5,386 nucleotides of DNA from Nitratiruptor sp. (GTDB lineage: Bacteria > Campylobacterota > Campylobacteria > Campylobacterales > Nitratiruptoraceae), in contig WGBB01000053.1 in NCBI GenBank assembly GCA_015494505.1, positions 1 through 5,386 of the forward strand, in the 5' to 3' direction. Under the pieces are notes generated by a model, which worked only from the letters and a program-made list of their open reading frames with translations, did not search any database and was not told where the DNA came from. Position numbers and translations under genes: made by a program. Numbering within the stretch: the first letter of the stretch is position 1; each line of letters opens with the position of its first letter. Of this stretch, positions 4,796-5,386 are shown one piece after another.

Positions 4796-5386
4796 GTGTT
4801 CAATGTCTCCAAGGAGTTCGCTCCGCCGTTTGGGCTCATCGCTCCTTTTTTCATAAGCGGTGTACTCTTTTATCTGCTCAGCTTCATCGCGCTGCTTTTG
4901 TATACGCCCCACTTTTCCCATCTGGAGCTTTCGGTAGCCGGATGGGTGCATCTATTTATGGTGGGATATGTGATGATGATCATTTTCGGTGCCATGGCGC
5001 AGCTGGTGCCTGTGGTATTGGAGACCGGGCACTTTAGCATCGATTGGTACTATATCATCTTTCCGGTGCTACTCATCGGTGTCATCGGCCTCATCGCCGG
5101 CTTTTGGCTCGATCCGATACTGCTGAGCTTCGGCGGACTTTTGGTGCTTACAGCGATGGTGATTTTTGCGGTGGATGTGTTCCTCACTATCGCCAAAACC
5201 CAGCTTGCCACCCCCACCGTCAAAGCCGTCAAACTCTCCAACATTTTCTTGCTTTTGGGAATCCTAAGCGGATTCGCCATGGCTCTTAGTCTTAGCGGCT
5301 TTTGGAGTGTGGATATCGAAGATGTTGTGCGCGCCCATGTCTGGGCAGTGGTGGGCGGCTATGTGCTGATGACCGTGTATGGCATC
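4796..5386 (+). CDS. Polytopic membrane protein, NnrS/haem-copper oxidase subunit I-like (3' partial)
   Basis: The frame opens at GTG 4796 and runs without a stop to the window edge, giving 197 residues of a longer protein. Six hydrophobic helices are visible at about 13-35, 48-72, 86-104, 108-133, 148-168 and from 180 to the edge. Histidines sit at the start of two helices in similar settings: H52, followed by GYVMMIIFG (57-65), and H181, followed by GYVLMTVYG (188-196). A helix with H then G-Y/F, aliphatics and G, followed by LVPV, resembles NnrS and haem-copper-oxidase subunit I-like proteins, in which such histidines can bind haem or metal. By context (FNR-type promoter, DUF2249 partner), a role in NO or low-oxygen respiration is plausible. 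The exact family is uncertain without a search and without the C-terminal part. Other polytopic families cannot be excluded. Confidence 0.7.
   Translation, partial: MFNVSKEFAPPFGLIAPFFISGVLFYLLSFIALLLYTPHFSHLELSVAGWVHLFMVGYVMMIIFGAMAQLVPVVLETGHFSIDWYYIIFPVLLIGVIGLIAGFWLDPILLSFGGLLVLTAMVIFAVDVFLTIAKTQLATPTVKAVKLSNIFLLLGILSGFAMALSLSGFWSVDIEDVVRAHVWAVVGGYVLMTVYGI

Noticed and set aside
4646..4951. Antisense open frame of 101 codons across the DUF2249/membrane-protein junction.
   Set aside because: Both forward genes have strong ribosome sites and family-like sequence; the reverse frame has neither.

Overview
The window reads as chromosomal DNA from a chemolithotrophic-type member of the Campylobacterota (Epsilonproteobacteria). 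This is inferred from the gene families, dense overlapping genes, lysine-rich proteins and the C-terminal KTPW-type tail on the VWA/TPR protein. Base composition looks balanced by eye, and genus is not assignable from this sequence alone. All genes are on the + strand, coding density is very high, and the only sizeable intergenic gap is 63 bp (4370-4432).

Region 1 (1-4369) is most of a Bat/MoxR-type operon. In order it holds: a VWA-TPR membrane protein cut off at its 5' end (BatB/BatC-like fusion, to 1324); a BatD-like periplasmic protein anchored by one C-terminal membrane helix (1305-2381); a MoxR-family AAA+ ATPase (2365-3276); a DUF58 protein (3273-4073); and a 99-residue single-helix membrane protein (4070-4369). 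Each junction overlaps, by 20, 17, 4 and 4 nt, so the five genes are very likely co-transcribed and translationally coupled. In this family the MoxR ATPase is thought to act as a chaperone-like remodeller working with DUF58 on the cytoplasmic side, while the VWA/TPR and BatD proteins form a membrane and periplasmic assembly. The real substrate is unknown in most bacteria. VWA-TPR and BatD come before MoxR-DUF58-small protein here, which is unlike the commonly described order starting with moxR.

Region 2 (4366-5386) is a second transcription unit. A near-perfect FNR/CRP-family palindrome (TTGAT-N4-GTCAA, 4366-4379) sits exactly where a class II activator site should be, centred at -41.5 relative to the start predicted from a TACAAT -10 box (4402-4407). 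Downstream are a DUF2249-family (TusA-related) small protein (4433-4780) and, 15 nt later, a GTG-started polytopic membrane protein resembling NnrS/haem-copper-oxidase subunit I-like proteins (4796 to beyond the window end). The promoter type and gene pair suggest a unit induced under low oxygen or by nitrogen oxides.

No tRNA, rRNA, CRISPR array, insertion sequence or convincing rho-independent terminator was seen. The parts most worth a second look are the FNR-type promoter driving the DUF2249/membrane-protein pair and the poorly described 99-residue protein that ends the Bat operon.
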